Assembly (NCBI GenBank): GCA_038373865.1
Contig: JAXGGA010004676.1
Location: 1 to 64,000 of the forward strand
Direction of reading: 5' to 3'
DNA from: Uloborus plumipes
Taxonomy: Eukaryota > Arthropoda > Arachnida > Araneae > Uloboridae
Length of the DNA stretch: 64,000 bases
A program made the position numbers and the translations under genes. Below are positions 22,101 to 33,180 of the stretch, piece after piece. Each line of letters begins with the position of its first letter. Position 1 is the stretch's first letter. The notes beneath the pieces are model-generated. The model did no database searches, was not told the DNA's origin, and saw nothing but the letters and a program-made list of their open reading frames with translations.

Positions 22101-22403
22101 ATTTCATTTCATTTCATTTCACCCTCCAGGGTCCCCCGTACCTACCAGCTTAGTGGTTTAACCGAGATAGGGCCCTGAAGAGCGCTCTGTTCTTAGTTTT
22201 GAACCAGAAGCTAGGGTCGAGCAAACCATAGGCCCTAGCACCCCCAGAGGTATCGTTTCACTTGGAGGACTTTGTGACCACGACATTTTTAACGCCTCCC
22301 AGTCACCATTAATCAAGACGGTGGATCTTTGATCGGCTGGGATCGAACCCGGGTCCTTTCGGACACGAGTCCGATGCCTTACCGATCGGGCCACCACGGC
22401 CCT
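22101..22403 (-). mobile_element. tRNA-derived SINE (family S1), recent copy
   Basis: Read on the minus strand it starts 'agggccgtggtggcccgatc', has an A-box-like 'tggcccgatcggtaag', a B box GGTTCGATCCC and a ~200-bp body, and ends in (GAAAT)n. A perfect 12-bp target duplication 'attctgtctggc' flanks it (22089-22100, 22404-22415). Such elements are transcribed by RNA polymerase III and mobilised by a LINE. Three other copies lie at 42814-43366, 45076-45359 and 46217-46493. Confidence 0.9.
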
Positions 22404-22415
22404 ATTCTGTCTGGC

Positions 22416-23393
22416 ACACAAATGCTGGTTCGCACTTTTAGATTCAAGGATTTTTAGGATTCAAGCACTCATTTTTTGTATTACAGAATTGTACTGCTCA
22501 AACGTATGTTATATCATGAATTATTTGTGAGATTTTCAGTTTTAGTTTGAAACATAGCTTCTACAGAAATTTATTTACAAGGTTTTAAATAATGGATATC
22601 TGCTGTGTCGAGTTAAAATTTTAAGAGTCCCTTAGCCCCTCAACTCGGCACTGGTTTCCGTTGTTAAAGTCACACAAAACGTTTTTTTTATAAGTGTTTT
22701 GATGTAAGAGGAAAAAAAAGGGCGTGTAACAAAAAATATTGACTTTCATTTTTTGTGCACCCCAATATATAAATGTATATTTTTTCTCCCCAATACACGC
22801 ACGATAACAATTTCTTCAGCGCTCATGTGCTATCAGTATTCGAGGAAGGAAATTCCTACCGCGTCAAACCGGAGATACGTTCGTCAAATTTCTTTTCCAG
22901 GACTTTACGGAGTTGCGTTTCGGCTAGTTATTCCAGGAAAAGTCGGAGCTCGGGAGAAAAAGTTTTTGTTCGAAAAGCGTTCGAATTCCTCAAACATGAT
23001 ATGATAGGTGGAGGTGGGAGGGACGAGACTTAGAAATGCGATAGTATAGAAAAAGATGCCACTGAAGTTGACAGTATTTTATCTCAATTTAACAAACAGT
23101 GTCAGAACAGAATTTTGAAGCTGGAATTTTAACTGAACTTGATTTTTTACAACAACTTTTAAAGAAAATATTACATTGTAGTTCATTGAAATAAATGTTT
23201 TGCTCACGAAAGAAAATAGTCCTTCAAGAAGCAGGCATCTCTTTCAATCAGAAAAATAAAAAAATAACAGTCCATGCATATTTTGTTTATTTTTCAATTG
23301 TGCAATTCGGTTGCTTCTACTAGCTTGTTTTTCATTTTTTTTCATTGGACAAGAAATCAATTCATTTTTGACAGCATTCCAGACTCTAAAATA
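22416..23393. other. Gene-free region with a GC-richer island at 22810-23030
   Basis: The island has overlapping plus-strand frames (22753-23033) with no recognised domain, a purine-rich 3' edge (gataggtggaggtgggaggg) and a TA-poor composition unlike its surroundings. No gene called. Confidence 0.4.
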
Positions 23394-23885
23394 TTTACAT
23401 GAGCAATTCCATTTTAATAAAAAGCAATAGTTGTTGCACAAAACTGCCTGAAAAGACTCCAAATACGTTAGATCCTCGTTTTGTTGGATGCATTTAATGG
23501 GACAATTGGACTCAAACTTAAGCTGATGCGTAGGCTGTCTATATAGCGTCTCTACATTCGTAGGCTAGAAAAATGTCCTTGGTTCGAACTTGAGTAAACG
23601 TAGCTTATATGAGTCTCGGTTCTCCCCTAGCACTTTACACATGAAATTATGAACATTTTTATTGATGCAGTCGGTCCCGCTTTAAAGAACAGCTATTGTC
23701 TGTTCTAACTCATACTATTTGATTAAGCGGAGTATTTTATTGTGCGGGGAAATTTTCCTTAGCTTACCAAACTGATAACACTTGTCTAAAAACCTAATAT
23801 GGGCAGCTCCATTTCAATGAAAATCATCAACTGTTGCACAAAACAGCCTGAAACAGCTCCAAATATGTTAGATCCTTGCACTACA
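23394..23885. repeat. Pair of ~85-bp direct repeats about 400 bp apart
   Basis: 'gttgcacaaaactgcctgaa' at 23433 and 'gttgcacaaaacagcctgaa' at 23832 lie in matching contexts: preceded by 'caattccattttaataaaa' / 'cagctccatttcaatgaaa', followed by 'ctccaaatacgttagatcc' / 'ctccaaatatgttagatcc'. A shorter third match 'agatccttgtttcattgtat' is at 24163. The intervening DNA holds no gene. Confidence 0.65.
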
Positions 23886-24366
23886 CTGCCAACTCAGTTA
23901 TTCCATCCAAGGACTGCAGTTTCGTGCTTATTGGTACTCATCAGCCTGAACTGGGAATTAATCGAGCTGGAGGCAAAAATCCTCGTATAAGAACAAAAAG
24001 AGCCAAAAAAAACTGGTAGTTAATGTAAAATTAGAACACCAGCGAGAAACCGCACAGTGGTATGGTACAACTCCTAAATTTAAGGCAGAACTACGGGTAT
24101 AAAGCAATAAGGTACCATCCCTAAGCCAGAGCTAAGGTAGAAACATGCAATACTCCTCAATAGATCCTTGTTTCATTGTATGAGTTTTATGAATAACATA
24201 GACTCTACCTCAGTAAAACACAGTTAAATTTTGAAGATTTGTAGAAACAGTATTTATGGGATGGTTTTTTGGCTCCTCCCCTACTTATAATTCTCTCCAT
24301 GTACATTTAATGCATTAAAATTCTACTTCTGCTAAGGAACAAAGAACCACAAAAAGAAGAAACAAG
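23886..24366. other. Gene-free spacer
   Basis: Moderately AT-rich with no convincing features other than the short third repeat match at 24163-24182. Confidence 0.4.
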
Positions 24367-24486
24367 AAGTTCTGTCAAGAACTAAACGAGCCTACTTTCC
24401 CGTACATCGACATCGGCATTCTCGTATCTGATCATTATTCTCTTTATTATCTGAGACTTAAAATTATGTTAAACGTACCTTTTTAG
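24367..24486 (+). pseudogene. Conserved C-terminal coding fragment, copy 2 (unknown protein)
   Basis: 40 codons ending in TAG, matching the minus-strand fragment at 5887-6006. The shared core is KFCQELNEPTFPYIDIGIL, followed by (V/A)SDHY and YLRLKIM. There is no start codon upstream in frame within the repeat. It overlaps the left edge of the 24389-25819 repeat. I cannot name the protein. Confidence 0.45.
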
Positions 24487-25819
24487 CACTTAGAGATGAT
24501 TTCGAAATGCAAATATACCCCTTTCATCAGATGAAATAGACACGTAAAAAGCAATTAACGAATAAATAAAGTTTTGTCGCACCTTTTAAAGAGTGTAACT
24601 GTTACAGTTCCTCCGTAGAAAAAATCCTCCATCGTTTTCAAAAAAAAAAAGAATAATAATAATAATAATAATAATAAAATAAATAAATAAAAGTACAAAG
24701 AGCATCAAAACACATTTTATCAAAGAAAGAAAAAAAAAAAAAAAAAGAAAAAAAAAACTCGTCCGTTAATAAAATGTCTCGAATTTCACTTTTAATCTGT
24801 TGCCAGTTGTTAAATATAAATAAAGAATAAAATGTTCTCGTGAATGAAAAATTTTTGTTACAAAAAAAACATCGTCTGCCAAAAAATAATGATAATAATA
24901 ATAAATAAAATAAAACAAATGAATAAATAAACAAAAAATCGTCTGCACAGTCAGTAATTTTTTTTCTGAGCCTGCATTTCCGCCATGTTTGCGGAGTCGG
25001 AGTCGGAATCAGAGTCCTCACAGAAGATTACTCAGAAAAGTACGTTACAAACATTATTTATCAAAACCATTTTCTTACAAAGTTAGTTTGAAGGAAATCC
25101 GCCTTTAAGTTCAGGATCAACATTCAACTTAAATTCCCCGTAAACGCTTAATGTTAATTTTTTTCTGAACGGTTCAATAATGAACGAAAAATGGTTCAAA
25201 TCAAAAAGCGAAATATGGGAATGTATGGGAAAGCCTCTCCGAGATCTTTCAAACAAAAAAAAGTTTATTCCATTCGGACGGTTCACTCAAAAGTTATTAG
25301 GGGTGACAGCTTAATTGAGCGGTTCAATGTTGAACGAAAAATTGTTCAAATTGAAAATGTAGATACGGGAATGAAGTATCCTTGAAAAGATCTTTCGAAC
25401 AAAAAAAAAAAGTTTGTTCAAATCGGATTGTTCACCCAAAAGTTAGCATCGCGGGACCGGTTTTTTGAAAGGTTCAAAGTTGAACCAAAAATTGTCCAAG
25501 TCGAAAAATCAAATATGGGAATGAGCTGCACTCGCTGAGATCTTTCCAACAAAAAAAAGTTGGTCCAAATCGGAATGTTAATTCAAAAGTTATTAGGGGG
25601 GGACAGACAGACCGACCGACCGACCGACCGACCGACCGACGCACAAATTCCCCATCTCAATACCCTACTTTCAAAATTTTTAATTTTTCGATATTCATTT
25701 TACCTTTTCATTTTTTTAACTTGGCGATATTTTTTGGACTTGGCGATGTTTTTTAGATGCATTAAGCTACTTTTAATACTTTTTTCGTCTTTCTTTTATT
25801 TTTAACGGGAAAGTAGGCT
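24389..25819. mobile_element. Long dispersed repeat, copy 2 of an inverted pair
   Basis: Reverse-oriented copy of 4873-5984. It starts AGCCTACTTTCCCGT and ends with the inverse at 25805-25819. It has three to four of the ~135-bp units ('ccaaaagttagcatcgcggg', 'aaaagttattaggggtgaca'), a (CCGA)n microsatellite (25612-25641) and AAT runs at 24652-24690. It is about 320 bp longer than copy 1, mostly from unit number and microsatellite length. Confidence 0.7.
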
Positions 25820-26456
25820 AAAAAAGGAAACAGTTGCATCAACCGATGAGAAGAAGGAGAATGCTGACAGTTACGTATTTGGTAAAATGAGTGAAAAATC
25901 AGAAAAGTAAGGGATCTGCTTCACATTATCAGAAAACGCGACCGAAACCGAGGGCAGAAACCAAAAATCCGGGTACTTTCCATAGGAATACCATTTAATC
26001 CGTTTTACGTTTCTGCTTTATTTTTCTGCTTTCGCCAATGTGGAGCAGGGCCCTAAGACAGTTGGATTCAGTGTAACTCAAGTTGACATCGGGAATGTGA
26101 AGCCTTTTTCAAGTATAAAAAAACATGTGGTGACGTAAATTCCATGAGCAACTTTTGTAGCATGATTATGCAAATACGTGTTCTTGATAATTTTTCTTTT
26201 TGCTGAACCTCAAATATTCATCATTTTATATGAGTATCGTACTTCATTCAAAATTTTACCCAAGCTTTCCAAAATGGGGATTTTACTCGTTTTCCGTACA
26301 AATGCACTTTTTTACTTATTATTTATTTTTCAACTGAACACTAACACTCTACTTTCTGATTCTAAATCATATTCTTAAAAGAAAATAGTATGACTTCTCT
26401 TTTCTAAAAACCTTTAAAAAATATATTTTTTTTTTTGTCAGTCAAAATATGTCTAC
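25820..26456. other. Gene-free spacer
   Basis: No feature recognised apart from the left GTCC target duplication (26457-26460) of the next element. Confidence 0.4.
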
Positions 26457-26460
26457 GTCC

Positions 26461-27077
26461 TGTAACGTTTTGGCTACTCTGTTTGTTAGTTGATTGAAAC
26501 AGAGGATGCAAGTAAAATACTAGCATATTTATTTCTACAGTATTTACAGCTATGTTACATAATTTGTACATGGAGATATTTGGAACTCTGCGCGACAAGA
26601 CATCGACTATCTCGTCCGCTCTCCGAGAGTCTTCTTCCTGCTCATCTCGAAATCCCGGTCTCCGCGGGGGTCCCCGACCGCTAGGTTTATCAGACCGTCT
26701 GTGTTTATCCGAGAATGATGAAAGTTATTACCGTTCTCTTGTCAAAGCGTTTATCCTCCCTCAAATTTATGTGCAGAATAGTGTCATGCATGTCGCTTCA
26801 CACCAAACAGGAATTCTCGCTGGGCGCAACAAATGTCAACCATTTGCCATTTTACTGTGGTACACAAAAAACACATGGCGGGGTTTCTTGGAAAACAAAC
26901 ACTCGTTGACTATTTGCTCGCATTCCTGAGAGTTCCTCGCCTTTGCTGTTAATAGACACAAAACAGCGTGTTTACGTCTGAAAGTTTCCCTGCGTGAGGT
27001 CCAAACATTTGGAATTCCTATATCGCAACAGGCGATGATAACACAAAACAGACTTGTGAAAATGGTGCACCAGTACA
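26461..27077 (-). repeat. 3' LTR of the gypsy-like element
   Basis: 617 bp, starting TGTAACGTTTTGG and ending CCAGTACA on the plus strand. Same length as the partner at 32289-32905, with about nine substitutions and no indel seen. Open frames inside the LTR on the plus strand are incidental and present in both copies. Confidence 0.93.
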
Positions 27078-27093
27078 GCTCCTTCCCCCTTAG
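27078..27093 (-). promoter_or_regulatory. Polypurine tract
   Basis: On the minus strand this reads CTAAGGGGGAAGGAGC directly before the 3' LTR. A purine run at this place primes plus-strand DNA synthesis in LTR elements. Confidence 0.75.
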
Positions 27094-28163
27094 AAAAACT
27101 TTTCGATAGAGCGAAATGTTATAGATAAATACTTGACACAGTGCATATACCATAAGTGAGCTTCACTATAGCTTAAAAACAGAACTTTTGTCATCAGTAC
27201 CAAACTAAATCTTGAGTTGTAATTGATTCAATAAAAACTTATAAAATTACAATTACACCTTTGCAAATTTTACCTTTAACAATAACAAAAACCAATGCAA
27301 AACTTATAAGGGAACGCCCTACAATGACATAAAAAATATTGCATAATTTGTAAAGTAATACATTTTCAAATAACCAAAATAAAAACAAATAAACTACCTA
27401 CAACATCTATTCACATTGTGAACATAATATTAAATGAAACATTGAATGAGTACACAACATCTAACATAATAGGGTAGTTGTGACCTATTGAATATCCCTT
27501 TTTTAACTACTAAATATTGTTAAGAGGCTTACAAAACACAAAAATTCACCATTGCCGAATTTTAAAACACAACGGTTGATTCTTAATGATTTTTTTAAAA
27601 ACCCACGCGCAAAAAAAGCGCGCCTTGAAACCGAAACCCGTGACGTCGGATGGCAGTAACTTTCAGCCTTTCATCCATAAAAATTTGATTTTTGCTATAT
27701 TATCGTTTCATTGCGGGATTTTCTCCTTTCGTAATCAATACCTTAAAGTCTACTAATTCACTATTTAAAACTGGATTTCTCAAAGAGCAATCTAATACCC
27801 TGCTAGGGGTGATTTTTTGGCGAAATTCGCATTCAAATTTTTAGAACGCATCACTTGGCGAGGAAAAAAAATTACGGCAGTGCAGAGCGAACAACAGTGC
27901 GGAAGCCGGAGAAACCGGTTTCTCGAGCTCCTCGCATCTAAAGCTTCTCGCTCTTTCTTCGCCTTAGTAGAAAGTTCAAAAGCGCCAACGAATGTCCAGT
28001 GACGTCACCCCCGCTTGAAATTTAAAAATTATTTTTAAAAAAACTACTTGTCGCAGCGCAAAAATTTTTTCGCCGTTGATGTTCATGTATGTTGCTCTAT
28101 CATCTAAAAATATAATTGAAAAATCGAAAACTTCCCTATTAAACAAAAAAAACCCCAAAAACT
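27094..28163. other. Non-coding segment of the gypsy element where RNase H would lie
   Basis: No RNase H or further pol coding was found. The segment 27600-28020 has a different texture, with GC-richer words such as 'acccacgcgcaaaaaaagcg' and 'gtgacgtc' at both sides (27640, 28000). It may be an unrelated insertion that replaced the 3' part of pol. Confidence 0.5.
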
Positions 28164-30719
28164 TTACTCATCTACTAAACTACCGCTGATACTGTCAGCA
28201 TTTTTGAGTAATTTCCCTGCCTTACGTTTTCCTCGCTTTTTTTGGCCTTCTCTTTCAGCTCGTCCGTAAGGGGAGACGCAATTACGGAGCAAAGATTTAT
28301 GTTGTGAGCGAAGAACCCCCCCAAGCCCGAGAAATGCTCGGATTAGGGTTTTTGTTTTGGGAGTGGGGAAAGCTAAGACGCTTTGAACTTTGGCCCTCGC
28401 AGGAGTGCGTATTCCATGACCTACTCCAAAACATTTTATCTCCCTTTGAGGAAATTTGCAACAGTATGGTTTAATAGTTAGTTTCGCTTTCGAAGTTCGA
28501 TCTAGGACCAATCCTATTCCCTGCAAGTGTTTTTCCCATATGTTCGAAAATATAGTAATATCATCCGAGTAATGCATGGCAAAACCCTCATCATCCGATA
28601 ATAATTTACTCATTAATCTGGAGACGAAATACAAACCGTTTTTAAGCCTATCGCTAGTAAGTTCCATGTCATGTTCCGCTAGATCAGTTAACCTAGACTC
28701 ATTGGAAAAGCATTTATAATAACGGTTTAACAATTGGATTAATTGAACAATTTGGGAATCTGACAGATTTTTATTCAAATCATTCGTTTCGATTATTTCC
28801 TCAAAATCATAAACTGTTGAACTAATAGTCACATAAGGAATGTTGATTTCTTGATCTATCAAATTCCTATCATCTACCGTAGTGCCTAAATTTACGCATT
28901 TCGCTTCGTGAATAACGGGTACTAATTTTAACGAAGCCTTTGTATAGGCGATTGGATGCCCTGTTTTGTCGCAAATTTTAACAAATTCATCCATCGCTTT
29001 AAAACAATTTGGCCAATAAAAATATTGCCTCAGTTTATCTTCAGATTTAGTGCTTCCCAAATGTGCAGAAGCGGATTCATAGCACAATACCCTAATAGGG
29101 TTTCGTACCTGTTTCGGCATTAACAACAATGTTATTGTGTTCCCACACCGATCTTCCTTCGTTTTGAAAAGTATTCCCTTCTCAATCGAATCTACCCTTT
29201 TCACTGTTCCCGTATCTTGATTCAATGTCTCCTTAATAAACTCCTTAACTTCGGGGCATTCCTTCTGCGCCTTCATAATCCGCGTTTGATCAACCTTTAA
29301 CAGCGTTAACTCGAGGAAATCATCCTCTGCTGCAGGTCTAGATATCTGCTTTTCTACTCCGTAAGTAGTATTTAGCACGCAGTAATTCTCAGAAACGAGG
29401 GGTTCCTTTTCTGCGCCTGATACAGGAGGGTCAGGTCCAGAATTATCGCTTTCTTGTTGGATTTTTTTAGTTTTCGACCGCGTTTGAACGGCGTTCAAGG
29501 GTTCCACGGTGGGAAAATCGTAGCCATTTTTCTCTTTGATTAAGGCTGCAGTTCGGTTTCCTAACAGATACCTATCTTGGTTTATTTGATCCCCGCAGAC
29601 GGCAGCCTTAGTCGTGAGTGTACCAAAAGATCCGGAAATCTCGACAACAGCTAAGGGCAGGCATACCAAGTCCAGACTTAGTGTTTGTCTTATCCGTACA
29701 TTCTCTCCGCAGAAATTAGACGGAAGCACATACTTAGAACTTACTAAGTCTATTGTTGCCCCAGTATCTCGAAGAAAATCCAGAGGTTTCCCATTCACCA
29801 ATCCCTTATCCATATACGGGGTTAAGAAATCCACCTGTTTTTCTTCCCAAATACAATTTATTGCCTCGATTTCATTTTCTTTTCTCAACTTAAGGCACGC
29901 AGGCTTAATAGGACCCACAATGTTGCAATAATAACAACGTGGTACAGCACGTTTTTCGAATTCATTCCGAATTAGCGAGTTAGGAGCCTTTACAGACGTA
30001 GAGGTCTGATTTCCTTCACCCTTTTTACTCCATTTCTCTTTAGAGGTAGAACTCCCGGCTGAAGGTGTATCATTCCTCGCTATTTTACCTTGAGATTTTG
30101 GTTTGGTTTTTCGGGCTTCATCATAATTATCGAAGTGTTCCGCGAGTTTAGCCGTTGCTTTGAAACTAGACCAATCGTCTATAAAGTGGGTTTTCATTTC
30201 CGACCCTGCACGTTTTTTTAATTGATCAACTACCAGGAGTTCTTTTAATTTCTCGAAACTATCTATTTCTAGCCCTGTTAACCATTCGTTCAAATAGTTT
30301 GTTAGCTCGAAAGTGAAGTCTTTCCACGAACTCTCGGGTTTTTTTTGATGTTGAACAAATTTTTGTCGGAACACTTCCGGACTTAATTTGTACCTCTTCA
30401 ACAGTACCCCTTTTATGTGACTGTAATCCGAAGCCACCTCTTCGGGTTCCCGAGCAATCAATTGAACGATGTCTAATGGCAATAAACTTAACAAATGAGC
30501 CACCCAATTTTCCACTGGAATTTCAGCTCTCCTCGCTTGCCGCTCAAAAATGACTAGGTATAGACTTATGTCTGATTGCTTGGCATCAAACTCCGGAATT
30601 AATTTCTTAAGATTTAAGCGCGAAGCAAAAGATGAAGGGGTGTGAAAATTATTATTTTCTATTAATGCTGGGTTTTCATTTCTTAGTTTTAACATTTCTA
30701 GCTCATGCTGCAATTGCAT
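28164..30719 (-). pseudogene. gag-pol: gag-protease-integrase(part)-RT(part) polyprotein of the gypsy-like element
   Basis: 851 open codons. Residues ~30-210 are a gag domain (FRQKFVQHQK, W and L-rich helices). A CCHC knuckle follows at ~262-275 (CYYC...C) with its His replaced by Pro. A protease active site LRDTGATIDLVSSKYV is at ~316-331. Next is an integrase zinc-finger-like stretch at ~540-600 (AHLGSTKSEDKLRQYFYWPN, ICDK) with the first His and last Cys lost, then the RT part from ~690 with YSDD at ~717-720 and a thumb-like RAFLGLGG. Integrase before RT is the Gmr1-like arrangement, not the usual gypsy one. The integrase core and the front of RT are gone by in-frame deletion. A frameshift after GLGG ends the frame. 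The apparent start at 30719 is an artefact of the upstream frameshift. Confidence 0.88.
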
Positions 30720-30745
30720 TTCCTTTTCTTTTAAATAATATTCCC

Positions 30746-31002
30746 TTTTTTTTTTCTTGTTCAGCCTTTTCTAACTCCTCTAATCTTAATTTTTCTGCCA
30801 TTTTCTCTGCCCTTTCTTTATCTGATTTCCTAGTAGAAATTATGTTTTCGTACAGGACCCTGACAAAATCTTCCTCATAATTCTCAGAGCTCGTTATGAG
30901 ATTTTTGATTTCGATAATTGTCATTTCTACGGTCGCAGTTACCCCTAGATTTTCTGCAAGGATTAGCAAATCCTGCTTTATTCCTTTTCCCAGGAAAGCC
31001 AT
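30746..31002 (-). pseudogene. gag: N-terminal gag segment, out of frame with the main polyprotein frame
   Basis: Starts at ATG 31002 (MAFLGKGIKQDLL) and runs about 85 codons with a charged coiled-coil-like tail rich in K, E and R (ERAEKMAEKLRLEELEKAEQ). At a run of ten A on the minus strand (30746-30755) the frame changes by one base; the residues that continue the gag protein are in the main frame. This is one indel in a homopolymer: a mutation, an assembly error, or possibly slippage. MAFLGKGIKQ is the likely natural start because no upstream in-frame ATG is seen and the leader repeats follow at once. Confidence 0.8.
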
Positions 31003-31479
31003 TTATAAAGAATATAATAACAAGACAAAAAAATAAAATAGCAATAACTACAGAATTAATGAGTAAGTCAACAAATTATACTATTGTATTCTCATAACAA
31101 TTTACCTAAAGTTAATATGCATACAATGTTCCCATATAAGATCTGCACTGTTATACATTCAACTAAGTAAATTTAACTAAGACTTAGCTAGACATTTAAG
31201 AAATTGCACTAGTTAATTTTACAACTCAAGAAAAAGTATAAAGATACTTACATACCCAATGGTTCCTGAGTGATTTTTTTCTTTGACTATTATTATCACT
31301 CTTATTTTTTTCTTTTGGCTTATCCGATTTATTTTTGACAGGATACTCTTCGGCAGTATTGCCCACACAAGCACAGAACACACGCACAACACAAGGTGTC
31401 GCGATTTCACTAATTTCTTCGGCAATGTTGCCCACACACACAGCACTACGCTTGAGAAGACTTTGCAATGTGGTCAAGG

Positions 31480-31995
31480 GTGACCACCTCTAAGGTAGCT
31501 CAGGACGAACTAACTTCAAAAACGTTACATCAACAGATCAGGATGATCTTTCCTTTTCAGCCGGATGGCTATTTTCAAACTATGGCCAGGGCGACCAACT
31601 TCAAGGCAAATCAGGATGATGTCACCTTAATTCCTCCGCCGGATGGCTGCGTTCAAAATCTGGTCAGGGCGACCAACTTCAAGACAGATCAGGGTGATCT
31701 GAGCTTAGTTCCGTAGCCGGATGGCTACAATTTCAAGGCGAATCAGCTTGATGTCACCTTTCTTTTCTCAACCTGATGGCTCCGTTTAAAATTTGGTCAG
31801 GGCGACCAACTTCAAGACAGATCAGGGTGATATGAGCTTAATTCCGTAGCCGGATGGCTACAATTTCAAGGCGAATCAGCTTCATGTCACCTTTCTTTTC
31901 TCAACCGGATGGCTCCGTTTAAAATTTGGTCAGGATGACCAACATTAAGACAGATCAGGGTGATCTGATCTTAATTCCGTAGCCGGATGGCTATT
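31480..31995 (-). repeat. Tandem repeats in the leader of the gypsy element
   Basis: Seven occurrences of 'ccggatggct' (one as cctgatggct) at 31561, 31640, 31716, 31771, 31850, 31905 and 31983, spaced alternately about 75-80 and 53-58 bp. That gives a higher-order unit of ~134 bp also containing 'agggcgaccaacttcaagac' and 'atgtcacctttcttttctca'. The repeats lie between the 5' LTR and gag. Confidence 0.85.
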
Positions 31996-32262
31996 TTCTG
32001 GAGCAATATTGATCAGTTTCATCAATACAAACACAACCCGCAAGACAGACTCGTGACGTGAAAGTTCCAGTTTCGTTATCAAAGAAGGAGTTTCCTTTCT
32101 TTTTCTTCTCCCCTCAAGTTACAAGGAGACGAAGATTCTTTTTCTTCTCGGAAGAGCGAAAACATTCCCCTCCTAACAGCTGGGCAGGGAAATTCCGGCG
32201 GGAGAAAAGCAAAGCAATTTCTCCCCTCACAGCGAGAGCGCAGCGTTCCGAGTTATCTCTCG

Positions 32263-32280
32263 ATCCCACTTCTGACACCA
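32263..32280 (-). promoter_or_regulatory. Primer-binding site
   Basis: On the minus strand TGGTGTCAGAAGTGGGAT lies 8 bases inside the 5' LTR. The TGG start complements a tRNA CCA end. The tRNA species was not identified. Confidence 0.65.
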
Positions 32281-32288
32281 GTTATAGC

Positions 32289-32905
32289 TGTAACGTTTTG
32301 GCTACTCTGCTTGTTAGTTGATTGAAACAGAGGATGCAAGTAAAATACTAGCATATTTATTTCTACAGTATTTACAACTATGTTACATAATTTGTACATG
32401 GAGATATTTGGAACTCTGCGCGACAAGACATCGACCATCTCGTCCGCTCTCCGAGAGTCTTCTTCCTGCTCATCTCGAAATCCCGGTCTCCGCGGGGGTC
32501 CCCGACCGCTAGGTTTATCAGACCGTCTGTGTTTATCCGAGAATGATGAAAGTTATTACCGTTCTCTTGTCAAAGCGTTTATCCTCCCTCAAATTTATGT
32601 GCAGAATAGTGTCATGCATGTCGCTTCACAACAAACAGGAATTCTCGCTGGGCGCAACAAATGTCAACCATTCGCCATTTTACTGTGGTACACAAAAAAC
32701 ACATGGCGGGGTTTCTTGGAAAACGAACACTCGTTGACTTTTTGCTCGCATTCCTGAGAGTTCCTCGCCTTTGATGTTAATAGACACAAAACAGCGTGTT
32801 TACGTCTGAAAGTTTCCCTGCGTGAGGTCCAAGCATTTGGAATTCCTATATCGCAACAGGCGATGATAACACAAAACAGACTTGTGAAAATGGTGCACCA
32901 GTACA
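32289..32905 (-). repeat. 5' LTR of the gypsy-like element
   Basis: 617 bp, the promoter-bearing LTR given the minus-strand orientation. See the partner at 26461-27077 for the comparison. GTCC follows at 32906-32909. Confidence 0.93.
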
Positions 32906-32909
32906 GTCC

Positions 32910-33178
32910 CCATTCTGGACAACTTCATCCACTATTCTACAACAATTGTGTTGCAGTTTATACGTTACGTAGCTTTTTTTCATTTATTACTATTTAGTGT
33001 GTATTGCATTCTTCATACTTAGTACTAATTTTCATCACTAATTTTAAAATTAATATTAATGAGCATTTGCTTACTTTTGCAATTGATTTTGTACAAAGTG
33101 CAGCAATTGTGTGACAAACTTAGCAAAAAAGATTAAACTTGAACGACTTTGTTCAGCAAATATACCTTTTAGTAGAAA
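32910..33178. other. AT-rich spacer
   Basis: No feature seen before the TA (33179-33180) of the palindromic element. Confidence 0.4.
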
Positions 33179-33180
33179 TA

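Larger units (their letters stand above)
26461..32905 (-). mobile_element. Ty3/gypsy-like LTR retrotransposon, internally deleted
   Basis: Two 617-bp LTRs (TG...CA) bound the element, with GTCC repeated outside (26457-26460, 32906-32909). Read on the minus strand the order is 5' LTR, primer site, tandem-repeat leader, gag, protease, integrase zinc-finger part, partial RT, polypurine tract, 3' LTR. The LTRs differ at about nine positions by eye (~1.5%), so the insertion is fairly young. The integrase core, N-terminal RT and RNase H are missing, so it is non-autonomous. Confidence 0.93.

Noticed and set aside
24638..25021. 127-codon minus frame at 24.6-25.0 kb
   Set aside because: Composed of translated AAT and AAAT microsatellites.
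26552..26929. 125-codon frame in the 26.5-kb region and its twin at 32380-32757
   Set aside because: Both lie inside the LTRs and are copies of each other; the frame is on the strand opposite to the element's coding strand.
29614..29931. Plus-strand frame of 105 codons opposite the gag-pol frame
   Set aside because: Antisense shadow of the zinc-knuckle and protease coding sequence.
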